Below are positions 7,439 to 15,690 of a stretch of 33,333 nucleotides of DNA, piece by piece. The first letter of the stretch is position 1; each line of letters starts with the position of its first letter. Origin of the DNA: Planctomycetota bacterium (lineage in GTDB: Bacteria; Planctomycetota; Planctomycetia; Pirellulales; Pirellulaceae); contig JACNKX010000134.1 of assembly GCA_014381825.1 (NCBI GenBank), positions 1 through 33,333 on the forward strand, read 5' to 3'. The notes under the pieces are model-generated. The model made no database searches and was not told the origin of the DNA. It saw only the letters and a list, made by a program, of their open reading frames with translations. Made by a program: the position numbers and the translations under genes.

Positions 7439-9058
7439 TTACTTCGCCGAAAGGCCTAGTGAAATCTCTTGGCCCTTGTCATCGCGGCAGTCAAGCTCAA
7501 GATGCTCGGGGTAGAGCCCTTCACTTCCGAGGATCTGAACAGCCATGCCGCCTTCATCTTCCAACTGATGGATTTCTTTACGCTTGCGATTGTTCAAATA
7601 AGAAGCCACTTCATCGTTGACGCGCACGGCTACCCGAGAAATATTCGGTTGTTGACTGGCGAGCATAAGCATGCGAATGACTTCAATCGACATGCTTTCT
7701 GACGTCTTAACCACGGCACGCCCATTACAACACGGACAGTCGGAATAGACGCTTCGTTTCAGACTCGGTCGAATCCGCTGACGCGTCATCTCGATCAACC
7801 CAAACGGACTCGTGCGGAGGATCTTTGTGCGGGCGCGATCTCGCTTCATCGCGTCTTTGAGAACTCGCTCCACGCCTCGGCGGTGCTTTTCTTGCCGCAT
7901 GTCGATGAAGTCGTTCACGATGACTCCGCCGAGATCTCGCAATCGAAGTTGCCTCGCAATTTCCTTCGCGGCTTGAATGTTCATCTTAAAGGCCGACTCT
8001 TCCGCCGAGTTGGAAGTTCGGAAAGTCCCGCTATTCACGTCGATCGCGACGAGCGCTTCGGTTTGGTCAATGACGATCGAGCCGCCCGCGCGAAGTGGAA
8101 CTTCTCGCTTATGGATGCGTCCGATCTCGGATTCCAACTTGTACTTATGGAACAATGGCTCCTTGCCTTCATAGAGATGAAGCCGATTGACGAAGCGAGG
8201 CATGACGAGTTGCAAGAACTCTTTAGCCCGTTCATAGGCAGCCTCTTGATCGATATAGATCGCGTCGACATCGGAATTGAAGATGTCGCGAATCGTTCGG
8301 ATGATCATGTCGCTCTCTTCATAGATGTCGATCGGAGCGGGATGCGTCTTGATTCGCCGGACGATGACCTTCCATAGTCGCAGAAGATACGCCATGTCGC
8401 GTGACAGCTCTTTTTGATTCCTATCGATACCGGCGGTGCGAACAATGAACCCAAGTCCCTTTGGTGGATTCAATTCGAGCAACGTGTCGCGCAATTTGCG
8501 ACGTACCGCGTCGTCTTCGATCTTGCGCGAGACGCCCAGTCGACCGAGTGCAGGCATGAGGACAAGGTAGCGTCCCGGGATGCTGATATACGTTGAAAGT
8601 GTCGGACCTTTCGTCCCGAGTCCCTCTTTGATGACCTGAATGAGGACTTCATCGCCACGCTTGAAGATCTCCTGAATCGGAGGTTTTACACGTGGACGAG
8701 CGCCCGGTCGCTGACGCCGCGGAGGACGACCATCGGAGCTTTTTTCATCTCCATTTTTGTCTTCGCCATTCGCCGATCGATCTTCACCGATCGGTTTGCT
8801 CGGATCGTATCCGCCCTGACGAAAGTACTGCGATTCGACATCGCTGATGTGAAGAAAGCCATTCCGACCAACGCCGAAGTCAACGAACGCCGCTTGGATG
8901 CTTGGCTCGAGATTGACAATGCGTCCTTTGTAGATATTTCCAACTAAATTGTCTGCGCTCGCACGCTCGATGTAGAGCTCTTCAAGCAGTCCATCTTCGA
9001 TAATCGCAATCCGACATTCTTCGGGTTGCGAAACGTTGACCAACATTTCTTTTTTCAT
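7439..9058 (-). CDS. rng: Ribonuclease G/E family endoribonuclease
   Basis: An endoribonuclease that cuts single-stranded A/U-rich RNA in rRNA maturation and mRNA decay. The S1 domain begins near residue 35 (NIYKGRIVNLEPSIQAAFVD) and is interrupted at about 83-125 by a charged insertion, acidic then Arg/Pro-rich. The catalytic core has both metal-binding Asp motifs (VAIDVNSGTF and GGVIVNDFIDMR). They are followed by the zinc-link CPCC at about residue 441. At 539 residues it is close to RNase G length and lacks the long RNase E scaffold tail. ATG 9058 is preferred over the upstream TTG 9073, which has no ribosome site. It lies 69 nt after ptsI in the hpf-ptsN-ptsH-ptsI-rng order. Confidence 0.95.
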   Translation of the reverse strand: MKKEMLVNVSQPEECRIAIIEDGLLEELYIERASADNLVGNIYKGRIVNLEPSIQAAFVDFGVGRNGFLHISDVESQYFRQGGYDPSKPIGEDRSANGEDKNGDEKSSDGRPPRRQRPGARPRVKPPIQEIFKRGDEVLIQVIKEGLGTKGPTLSTYISIPGRYLVLMPALGRLGVSRKIEDDAVRRKLRDTLLELNPPKGLGFIVRTAGIDRNQKELSRDMAYLLRLWKVIVRRIKTHPAPIDIYEESDMIIRTIRDIFNSDVDAIYIDQEAAYERAKEFLQLVMPRFVNRLHLYEGKEPLFHKYKLESEIGRIHKREVPLRAGGSIVIDQTEALVAIDVNSGTFRTSNSAEESAFKMNIQAAKEIARQLRLRDLGGVIVNDFIDMRQEKHRRGVERVLKDAMKRDRARTKILRTSPFGLIEMTRQRIRPSLKRSVYSDCPCCNGRAVVKTSESMSIEVIRMLMLASQQPNISRVAVRVNDEVASYLNNRKRKEIHQLEDEGGMAVQILGSEGLYPEHLELDCRDDKGQEISLGLSAK

Positions 9059-9127
9059 GATTGTTGTTTCCAATAAATGTTTCGTTTAGTTCCTGTCACG
9101 CCGACGCCTGAAATGAGACGACGGAGA

Positions 9128-10867
9128 CTAGTTGTCTCCAAACTCTGGCGCAACCTTTCTTAGTTCCTCGCGCAGATAGGTATCGATCTCGCGAGCGCTA
9201 TCCATGGTCATCGCACGGCGAGCCACTTCTTCGCATTGGGTGATCGAGATACTGCGACAAATCTTCTTAATCTCTGGCACGGCGCTTGGTGGTACGCTCA
9301 ACGTGCGCAACCCAAGGCCGAGCAGCAACATGGTGTAACGAGGCTCGCCGCTCATCTGTCCACAGACAGACGCGGCAACATCAGCAGCTTTCGCCGCGTC
9401 GAGCGATTGCTCGATTAGTCGCAAAACGGCTGGGTCACTTGCTTGATACCGGTCAGCAACTTCATTGTTGCCCCGATCGACGGCCAAGGCATACTGAATC
9501 AGATCGTTTGTCCCGACGCTGATGAAGTCAACTTCCTTCAGAAACCGATCCAGCATCGTAACCGCCGCCGGTACTTCGACCATCATCCCGACATCCACGT
9601 CCGCGTCAAACGCAATCCCCGCTTCTTCCAAATCTTCGATCGCATCAGCCAGTACCATTTTCGCTTGCCGCAGGTCCGCCAACGTTGAGACCAGAGGAAA
9701 CATGATGCGAACCGGACCAAGCGCACTCGCGCGCATGATCGCTCGTAACTGAACGAGAAACAGTGGCAAGTTGCGTAACGACAGCCGAATGCTGCGCAAA
9801 CCCAAGAACGGATTTTGCTCGTCCTGCGGAAGCTGCCCAAGCTTATCCGCTCCGAGATCCAAAGTCCGAATCACGACCGGACGCCCCTGCATCTGCCGAA
9901 TCACTTCAGCGTAAGCCGCGTAATGATCCTCTTCGGTTGGCTCTACTTCTGCCCCTAGGTAAAGAAACTCCGTTCGATACAGTCCGATCCCATCCGCGCC
10001 ACGTTCCAGGCAGGACTCGGCTTCGCGAGGAAACTCGATATTGGCGTGCAACGTTATCCGTGTTCCATCTGTGGTTTGTGCCGGTAGATCACGAAGCGTT
10101 CCAAGTTGAGCAACTAAGTTCTGATGCTCTTCGACTTCATAGCGATAATGTGCGATGGTTTCTTCGTCGGGCTGCAGAATCACCCGACCGTGATTGCCGT
10201 CGACGATGACGAGTTCACCTCCAGACAAGTCCGTGAGGAACCGCCCCATTCCAACAACCGCTGGAATCTCGAGGCCCTTCGCCACAATTGCCGTGTGTCC
10301 TCCCGCGCCACCAATCTCCGTGACAAAGCCCAATACAAAACGTCGATCAAGGTTTGCGGTTTCGGTCGGTGTCAAATTGTGCGCGAGAATGATTGCAGGC
10401 GACGTTATGTGTGAAAACTCTTCGCGTCTTTCGCCAAGCAACTTGCCCAACAGGCTGCGTTCGATATCGACAATATCGTGCGCGCGTTCCGACATGTAGA
10501 TGTTGTCCAAGTCCTCGAAGACTTTGGCGAACCGGCGAAGGGTTTGACTGACCGCGTATTCGGGCGAGTAGTGCTTCTGCCGAATGAGACCTTCGATCTC
10601 CGCGAGCAAACTCGGATCTCGTAGCATCTGGAGGTGCGCGGAAAAGATCGCGCCGCATTGATCGCCAAGCTGAGCAGTGACGGAGTCACGATTACGAGCG
10701 ATTTGCCCCGCGACAGCTTCAACCGCGTTGTTAAGACGTTGTAGCTCGTCGTCGACAGCGTCGCGCATTACGAACCGACGAGGGATGCGAAATCCCTCGT
10801 TGTCAACTATCAGTGCTTCGCCAATGGCTACGCCCGGCGAAACCGCAATTCCCTGCAACGTTCGCAT
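9128..10867 (-). CDS. ptsI: PEP-protein phosphotransferase (PTS enzyme I)
   Basis: Enzyme I takes phosphate from PEP and passes it to HPr. The protein has 579 residues, normal length, with no GAF domain at the front. The phosphohistidine domain has GGAGGHTAIVAKGLEIPAVV, with active His191; most enzyme I proteins have TSHT where this one has GGHT. The PEP-binding TIM barrel has GLYRTEF (Arg297 region), VEVP (431-434), SVGTNDLIQYALAVDRGN and CGQMSG with catalytic Cys502. ATG 10867 is a good start by alignment, although no strong ribosome site is visible. It follows ptsH after 174 nt that include a hairpin. No sugar permease lies nearby, and PtsN is in the same cluster. A regulatory phosphate relay is therefore more likely than sugar uptake. 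Confidence 0.96.
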   Translation of the reverse strand: MRTLQGIAVSPGVAIGEALIVDNEGFRIPRRFVMRDAVDDELQRLNNAVEAVAGQIARNRDSVTAQLGDQCGAIFSAHLQMLRDPSLLAEIEGLIRQKHYSPEYAVSQTLRRFAKVFEDLDNIYMSERAHDIVDIERSLLGKLLGERREEFSHITSPAIILAHNLTPTETANLDRRFVLGFVTEIGGAGGHTAIVAKGLEIPAVVGMGRFLTDLSGGELVIVDGNHGRVILQPDEETIAHYRYEVEEHQNLVAQLGTLRDLPAQTTDGTRITLHANIEFPREAESCLERGADGIGLYRTEFLYLGAEVEPTEEDHYAAYAEVIRQMQGRPVVIRTLDLGADKLGQLPQDEQNPFLGLRSIRLSLRNLPLFLVQLRAIMRASALGPVRIMFPLVSTLADLRQAKMVLADAIEDLEEAGIAFDADVDVGMMVEVPAAVTMLDRFLKEVDFISVGTNDLIQYALAVDRGNNEVADRYQASDPAVLRLIEQSLDAAKAADVAASVCGQMSGEPRYTMLLLGLGLRTLSVPPSAVPEIKKICRSISITQCEEVARRAMTMDSAREIDTYLREELRKVAPEFGDN

Positions 10868-11016
10868 TGCGACGTCGGCGGCGACCGCGGTCAGCCCTTG
10901 CGGGCTTCGATTATGATCCGGCTGTTAATCGATTGATCATTTTCGGTCTGTGGATCGCCTACCGTCTCGTTGTGTGCTCGTGTCGTCATAGGTAGCGTCT
11001 TCGCGACAGCTTTCGT

Positions 11017-11037
11017 CGTTGGCGAATCTCGCCAACG
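11017..11037 (-). terminator. Hairpin between ptsH and ptsI (attenuator or processing site)
   Basis: A perfect 9-bp inverted repeat (CGTTGGCGA / TCGCCAACG) with a 3-nt loop lies 4 nt after the ptsH stop codon. No U-run follows, so it is not a classical terminator. It may act as a partial stop or as an RNA end that keeps ptsH mRNA above ptsI mRNA. Confidence 0.45.
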
Positions 11038-11041
11038 GGCA

Positions 11042-11374
11042 TCACGAGTCGTTACCTACCTGTGTGTGATTCGTGTCGTGCGCCTCGTCACTGTTCTCGC
11101 GAAAGCCTGCCGCGAACAATGCCTCGATCGCGTTAAGTGCGTCGTTGGCATCGTCACCGGTTGCAAGAATTGTAAGCTGGACGCCTTGTTCTGCCCCTAG
11201 CGTTGCTAGAGACATAATACTCTTTCCATCGACGGTCTCGCCGCGATAGGAAACCTGGATCGCACTGCAATACTTCTTGGCGAGCGAAGCGAGCGCATTG
11301 GCGGGTCGGAGGTGTAGTCCCTCCGCGTTTGTGACCGTCACAACCCTTGTACGCGATTCGCTGGCCATGGCCAA
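11042..11374 (-). CDS. ptsH: HPr phosphocarrier protein
   Basis: HPr receives phosphate from enzyme I and passes it to EIIA-type proteins. The active-site motif is NAEGLHLRPANALASLA, with His21 counted from the TTG start. The HPr-kinase-type serine motif GKSIMSLATLGA is also present, with Ser52. At about 110 residues it is longer than the usual 85-90 because of a hydrophilic tail (about the last 20 residues, ENSDEAHDTNHTQ...). TTG 11374 is chosen because AGAGG lies 7 nt upstream. ATG 11368, two codons later, is an alternative with a 13-nt spacing. The gene lies between ptsN and ptsI. No HPr kinase gene is seen in the window. Confidence 0.94.
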   Translation of the reverse strand: MAMASESRTRVVTVTNAEGLHLRPANALASLAKKYCSAIQVSYRGETVDGKSIMSLATLGAEQGVQLTILATGDDANDALNAIEALFAAGFRENSDEAHDTNHTQVGNDS

Positions 11375-11475
11375 TTCTGTACCTCTTGAAGCTCACGAAC
11401 AACTTCGCTCAAGAATCGAGCGAGTTGAACGTGCTTGCTGCTTTCAATCTGTATCGCATGTGCTACGAGGAGCAC

Positions 11476-11952
11476 TTACGATACAAATTGGTTGTTGTCT
11501 GCCTCTTCCAACAACTGCTGAATGTCATCAGCATTCTTGGACTGCTTTAAGAACCGACAGAAAGTCTCGTCACGCAATTGGCGCGAGATATTCTCGAGGG
11601 CTCGCAGGTGGTCACCTGGACGGTCTGGTGGTGAGACGAGTAGGAACAAGAGTTGTACCTTTTCTCCGTCCAGGCTATCAAAATCAACGCCTTCGCTACT
11701 CACGCCGACCGTGCCAACAAGCTGGTCAACGCTGGGATGCTTTGTGTGGGGCACAGCAATGCCGCGTCCGATCCCTGTGCTGCCAAGCTCTTCACGTTTC
11801 ATAATCGCTTTGACAATGCTCTCGCGGTCATCTTCTTTGATCGAGCCTGCATCGACTAAGGCTCCAACAAGTTCGTTAATAGCGTCTTCTTTGTTGTCCG
11901 CCGTCAGTTCCGAGCTGATGGCCTTCACATTCATGAAGTCTGAGAATTTCAT
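11476..11952 (-). CDS. ptsN: PTS EIIA-type protein, nitrogen-regulatory (PtsN-like)
   Basis: A 158-residue single-domain EIIA of the fructose/nitrogen-regulatory class. The phosphorylated histidine is His69 in GIGRGIAVPHTKHPSV, the classic GxAxPH motif. It also has LLFLLVSPPDRPGDHLRALE, the conserved C-terminal core. It has no attached EIIB or EIIC domain, which fits a regulatory role in which phosphorylation state controls other proteins. ATG 11952 has AGAGGA about 10 nt upstream. It lies 65 nt after hpf and before ptsH, an arrangement that echoes the hpf-ptsN pairing near rpoN in Proteobacteria. Confidence 0.93.
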   Translation of the reverse strand: MKFSDFMNVKAISSELTADNKEDAINELVGALVDAGSIKEDDRESIVKAIMKREELGSTGIGRGIAVPHTKHPSVDQLVGTVGVSSEGVDFDSLDGEKVQLLFLLVSPPDRPGDHLRALENISRQLRDETFCRFLKQSKNADDIQQLLEEADNNQFVS

Positions 11953-12017
11953 AGGCCGTATATCCTCTGTTTGTCTGTTTCACGCTCGCCGCTCAGGATG
12001 ACCGAGCGGTTCCAGCG

Positions 12018-12383
12018 TCACTCTTCGGCTTCGCCGTCGTCGGCCGTATCGTCTACGGCAGGTGGCTCAAGCTGTTTTCGCCCGGGTTTCCGATGCCCAT
12101 CTTGAATCTTTTCTTTGTGCTTCCGTAATTGCTGTTCCAATTTGTGAACCACGCTGTCGATAGACGCAGAAAGTTCGCCCGTGTCGGATGCCACGAAATC
12201 CGAAGTGTGTTCTGCCGACACACACACCTCCACATGAGGTGCTTCGCGATTCTCTAGATTGACCGTCACCTCAATGCGGGTGATACGATCGAAGAACCGT
12301 CGCAGCTTTTCAACCTTCTCAGTGACTTTCTCTTGAGTCGCCGTACTCAGTTGGCCATGTCTGGCCGATACAATGACCTGCAC
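12018..12383 (-). CDS. hpf: Ribosome hibernation promoting factor, short form
   Basis: A 121-residue HPF/YfiA protein that binds the 30S decoding region of idle ribosomes and blocks translation. The beta-alpha-beta-beta-beta-alpha fold is visible from VIVSARHGQLS to VVHKLEQQLRKHKEKI (about residues 3-95). The C-terminal dimerisation domain of the long form is missing. Instead there is a short acidic tail (PPAVDDTADDGEAEE). The start is GTG at 12383, supported by AAGGAG 8 nt upstream. It is the first gene of the hpf-ptsN-ptsH-ptsI-rng cluster. The 276 bp before it (12384-12659) hold no gene and probably its promoter. Confidence 0.93.
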   Translation of the reverse strand: MQVIVSARHGQLSTATQEKVTEKVEKLRRFFDRITRIEVTVNLENREAPHVEVCVSAEHTSDFVASDTGELSASIDSVVHKLEQQLRKHKEKIQDGHRKPGRKQLEPPAVDDTADDGEAEE

Positions 12384-12391
12384 TCGGTATT

Positions 12392-12397
12392 CTCCTT
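12392..12397 (-). promoter_or_regulatory. hpf: Ribosome binding site of hpf, supports GTG start
   Basis: AAGGAG on the minus strand lies 8 nt before GTG 12383. The next in-frame ATG would cut into the conserved first strand, so this site decides the start. Confidence 0.75.
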
Positions 12398-12659
12398 GCC
12401 CTGTAAACCCAAAGCCTGCTTAACCTTACTGTAACACAATCAATGTGAGTCAGCGGTCTATTCTAGCCACGGCCACTGCTGGCCACAAATCCAAAACCAT
12501 GTAGCGATGCTGAACCAACTGACCTAGTCTACCCATTCCGAGAGTGACCGATAAGGGGCTAAGAGCTTGCTGGCGACCGCTAAAAGGAGTGTCAACCAGG
12601 CGTCCTAACGCATCGATACATTGAAAAAGCGGTAAAACTCGATGTGACGCCCGAACGAG

Positions 12660-14909
12660 CTACTCAGTAGCTGGTGATTCACCGCTCGTATCCGTAGTGA
12701 CCGCACGACGAGTTGGCAACGCCGCTGGTGGATCTTGATAGAGGATCGCGCCCGCACTTAAATTTCGCCGCCACTTCATTACCTCCCCCTTTTGCTGAGC
12801 GGGAGGCTGTTCGGGGCGGAACAATTGCGTTTTGTCCGTGATCCGACGTAGGTTCTCGTAGGCGAGCACTCGCGTGGCGACGCGTTCGCTCTCCAAGGCG
12901 TCGACTAACTCCTTCGCTCCTCCGGCCCCCAACTGATCAGGATCAAAGCCACATAGTAACTCGTACATCAACTCCGCATCGTCACCCGCAATCTTCTCGA
13001 GAGACCGCTGTAACTTGATCGCTGATTCAGGACTGCGAGCTAACGCGCCGCGGAGCGCATCGAACTGTGCGTACCAATACGAGCGAAGTTTTGCACCATC
13101 AAGTGCCTCAATCGCTCGATCAAACATGTCTAGGGAACAAAGCGAGCGACACGCTAACGAACGGACCTCAACTTGCCGAAACTCCGTCAGCTCTAACAAA
13201 GAAAGGCCCAACGGTCTGTCTGTCGCCAAGTCGCGGCGCAGTTCTGCTGAGGCAAGTCGATCGATGTCCGCCAGGTCCTTGCCGACGATCCATTTGGGAA
13301 GTTCTCCCGCCTCGTACAACGTCGGCGAGCCATCGCCGGCAATCGTCAACACTTGGCCAGCGCTCACGACGAACTCACCTGACCCCTCCTCTTTCCAGGA
13401 CACTTGCCCGCTTACCGCGAACAATTGAATCATTGGGACCGAAGGCTCTAACTGAGGCTGTTGTCCCGGAGGCAGGTATTGCATCACGTGAACTGCCAAC
13501 TTAGAATCGGCGTCGCCAAACGACACGCTTCCGATACGACCGGCCGCACTCAAATGAACAACCGCTTCGGGATCGCCGAGTGGCACAATCGTGGCTCGTC
13601 CCGTTTCGATCTTAAGCATCGGTGCCGTCGGCTCTTTCTTTTGCCCGAACTCAACATAAGACTCGCCGACAAGTGTCACTCGAATGTTCGGAGACAATAG
13701 CAGCTTTGGTCGATAAGTCGGCAGAGCGATGACTCGCTGTCCCGCCAGCACCGGCGCATCCGGCGCAACTCGGAACCAATCACCAGCCGTCTCGTCAAAT
13801 CGCGCCAAGACTTCTACTTCGGAGATGTAACTTCCAACCGGAACTTGTCGAGTTGGCTCGACGGCAGCGACTTCCGCCCGCTCAGACGGATCGCTAATTG
13901 CGGCACCATCCACCTTGGCAACCTCTCCAACTACACCAGGGGGAGCCACTTCGTCACCGGTCGCAATCTCACCGCCCGCGACCGGCGGTCGATCGACGAC
14001 GCTTGCACCTGCAGCATCCGTCAGCGATGGATTATCGATTGAAGTCTCCAATGCCGGGCTTACCGGTCCCGCTTCAATCGGCGACACCATCGGCAAAGAT
14101 GCCGCGGCCTCTCCCTGTCGCAAATCGGATGATGCATCAATTTCAAGACGCGGCTCGACGTTCGCCTCGCCGGATCCAGGCGATAACGATTCGGCATTCG
14201 CAGACGACGTGATTTCCGGCTTCGCCGTTTCCGTCGACGAGGGCGATGAACCGTCGGCAACGTCAGCTGCCGAAGACAGACCAATCCAACTTCGAAGCCT
14301 GCTGACGCCAACCGCTTGCAGCGCGACGACCGCGAGCAAAAATCCTAACAACACCGTAATCGCGAGTGACTTTGGCGAAAGCTGCGATGGTTGTCGAGAA
14401 CTCCTAGACTTAACCACTGCCGCAGTTCCCACTTCAGCGGATGACGCACTCGCTCCGCCGTGAGCCGCAACGGACCTAGCACCATTCCGGGAAGCGGCTG
14501 GCGGCTGATTCGATTGCCGATTGTCTGGATGACCAACTCGGTAAATCCGCTCACGCATCGCGGTATCGACGTCCGCCGGTTCGCCGAGAACCAATGTCAA
14601 AATCTGATGACATGAGGCAACTTCCGCCAGATGCACGTCCGATTCAAGACAAACTTTTTCGAATTCAGGAACTCGTTCCGGAGGGAGCGTGCTATCGAGA
14701 TAATCTGCGACCGTGTTCGGGTCCAACCCCAAACCGCGTCCGTCCAACTTCGGCGCCCCTAAACGCATACGTCGCATCGAGTCGCGAACACGATGGACCA
14801 GACCGCTGGCAAAACTGCTCTCTTCGATTTTCTGTTCCAATTCCTGGGCATCAGCCGGATCGAGAACATCGTCGAGGTATGCCAGCATCGTTCGCAAGGT
14901 TAGTCGCAT
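12660..14909 (-). CDS. Single-pass membrane protein, anti-sigma/FecR-like
   Basis: A 749-residue protein of a planctomycete type without a known function. The N-terminus has two similar helical segments (LRTMLAYLDDVLDPADAQEL at 5-24 and VADYLDSTLPPERVPEFEK near 67-85). They resemble the cytoplasmic zinc-less heads of anti-sigma factors. One transmembrane segment lies at about 183-205 (LAITVLLGFLLAVVALQAVG). A long Ser/Pro/Ala/Glu-rich linker follows (about 215-350). The C-terminal half has a FecR-like beta region (YRPKLLLSPNIRVTLVGESY, and VSGQVSWKEEGSGEFVVSAG), then a helical region to the end. Such proteins may sense envelope state and hold a sigma factor. No sigma factor gene is adjacent, so this is only an inference. 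ATG 14909 has AAGAGAG about 9 nt upstream. Confidence 0.8.
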   Translation of the reverse strand: MRLTLRTMLAYLDDVLDPADAQELEQKIEESSFASGLVHRVRDSMRRMRLGAPKLDGRGLGLDPNTVADYLDSTLPPERVPEFEKVCLESDVHLAEVASCHQILTLVLGEPADVDTAMRERIYRVGHPDNRQSNQPPAASRNGARSVAAHGGASASSAEVGTAAVVKSRSSRQPSQLSPKSLAITVLLGFLLAVVALQAVGVSRLRSWIGLSSAADVADGSSPSSTETAKPEITSSANAESLSPGSGEANVEPRLEIDASSDLRQGEAAASLPMVSPIEAGPVSPALETSIDNPSLTDAAGASVVDRPPVAGGEIATGDEVAPPGVVGEVAKVDGAAISDPSERAEVAAVEPTRQVPVGSYISEVEVLARFDETAGDWFRVAPDAPVLAGQRVIALPTYRPKLLLSPNIRVTLVGESYVEFGQKKEPTAPMLKIETGRATIVPLGDPEAVVHLSAAGRIGSVSFGDADSKLAVHVMQYLPPGQQPQLEPSVPMIQLFAVSGQVSWKEEGSGEFVVSAGQVLTIAGDGSPTLYEAGELPKWIVGKDLADIDRLASAELRRDLATDRPLGLSLLELTEFRQVEVRSLACRSLCSLDMFDRAIEALDGAKLRSYWYAQFDALRGALARSPESAIKLQRSLEKIAGDDAELMYELLCGFDPDQLGAGGAKELVDALESERVATRVLAYENLRRITDKTQLFRPEQPPAQQKGEVMKWRRNLSAGAILYQDPPAALPTRRAVTTDTSGESPATE

Positions 14910-15690
14910 CGAATTCGCTCTCTTAGTCAGACTTGTTCTTACAGAACCCAGGAATTAAGGCCATCTGTAACTAATAGTGCGGAGCTAGCACCGAATCCGT
15001 ACACGATTTGGCAAGAAAGCACAAAAAGAGTTCGACCCAACGTCCAAAGATGGATCTCAGCGCCGTCTAACACACCGAGCCGGGGTGCCAGCCACGAGGG
15101 CACCAACCGAGATCAACAACTCGAGCGAAGCGATAACCAGCGGGTGGACAGCGGACGCCGAGGCGGGGTTTGGGTGAGGCCGGGATTCGAGCTGCCAGTG
15201 CGATGCACGCTCCCACCCGAGATTGGTCCGCCTCCAGCCTGCTGGACGGCGACTCGAATCTCCGTCCCCTCTTGCCTCCGAAATTGGATAAATCGCCGCC
15301 GGGAGACAGCAGGCGAGCGAGAAGCAGGCAAGTAGGAAGACAAAACGTGGCAAGGAACACTCGAATGTGAAAAGTTGACGCCGTGAAGAGGAGAGTCCAC
15401 ATCAATCGCAAGGCCCGCGCCAACTGCCGAAGAAACGGTCGATCAGCTTGTAAGAGATGTTGTTCGATTGGTTCGTGCGAGTTGTGCCGAATCGACGATC
15501 GATGCGATGTTGCCGATCCGCAACGATCCGTGATGCCTAAACACAACGCGGCCTTCGCGTAGCAGGATGATCCGAGATACGACTGTTTGCCGTCTGCATC
15601 GGTGTGGCCTATGTTTCATACAGGCTTCCTTGATCGCGAACTGTGCAGTCAAGAATGATCAACCGACTCATGCAAGTGGGGCAATAACAG
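14910..15690. other. Gene-free region of 781 bp, possible dispersed repeat
   Basis: This region lies between divergent genes. It has several overlapping minus-strand open frames of 70-160 codons (15057-15353, 15067-15546, 15113-15400, 15443-15652). None has a recognisable domain, and they overlap each other in different frames. One begins like a signal peptide (MPRFVFLLACFSLACCLPAA) but then becomes Arg/Pro-rich without a fold pattern. The segment 15075-15220 is compositionally distinct and may be a repeated intergenic sequence. I cannot support a gene here. Confidence 0.5.

Noticed and set aside
13915-14463. 182-codon plus-strand frame rich in Ala, Ser and Thr
   Set aside because: It is the antisense of the low-complexity linker of the FecR-like protein.
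15067-15546. 159-codon minus-strand frame
   Set aside because: No fold pattern, no ribosome site, and other frames overlap it; probably noncoding or repeat.
15443-15652. 69-codon minus-strand frame with RIILLREGRVVF
   Set aside because: The pattern is too short to assign and no neighbour or start site supports it.
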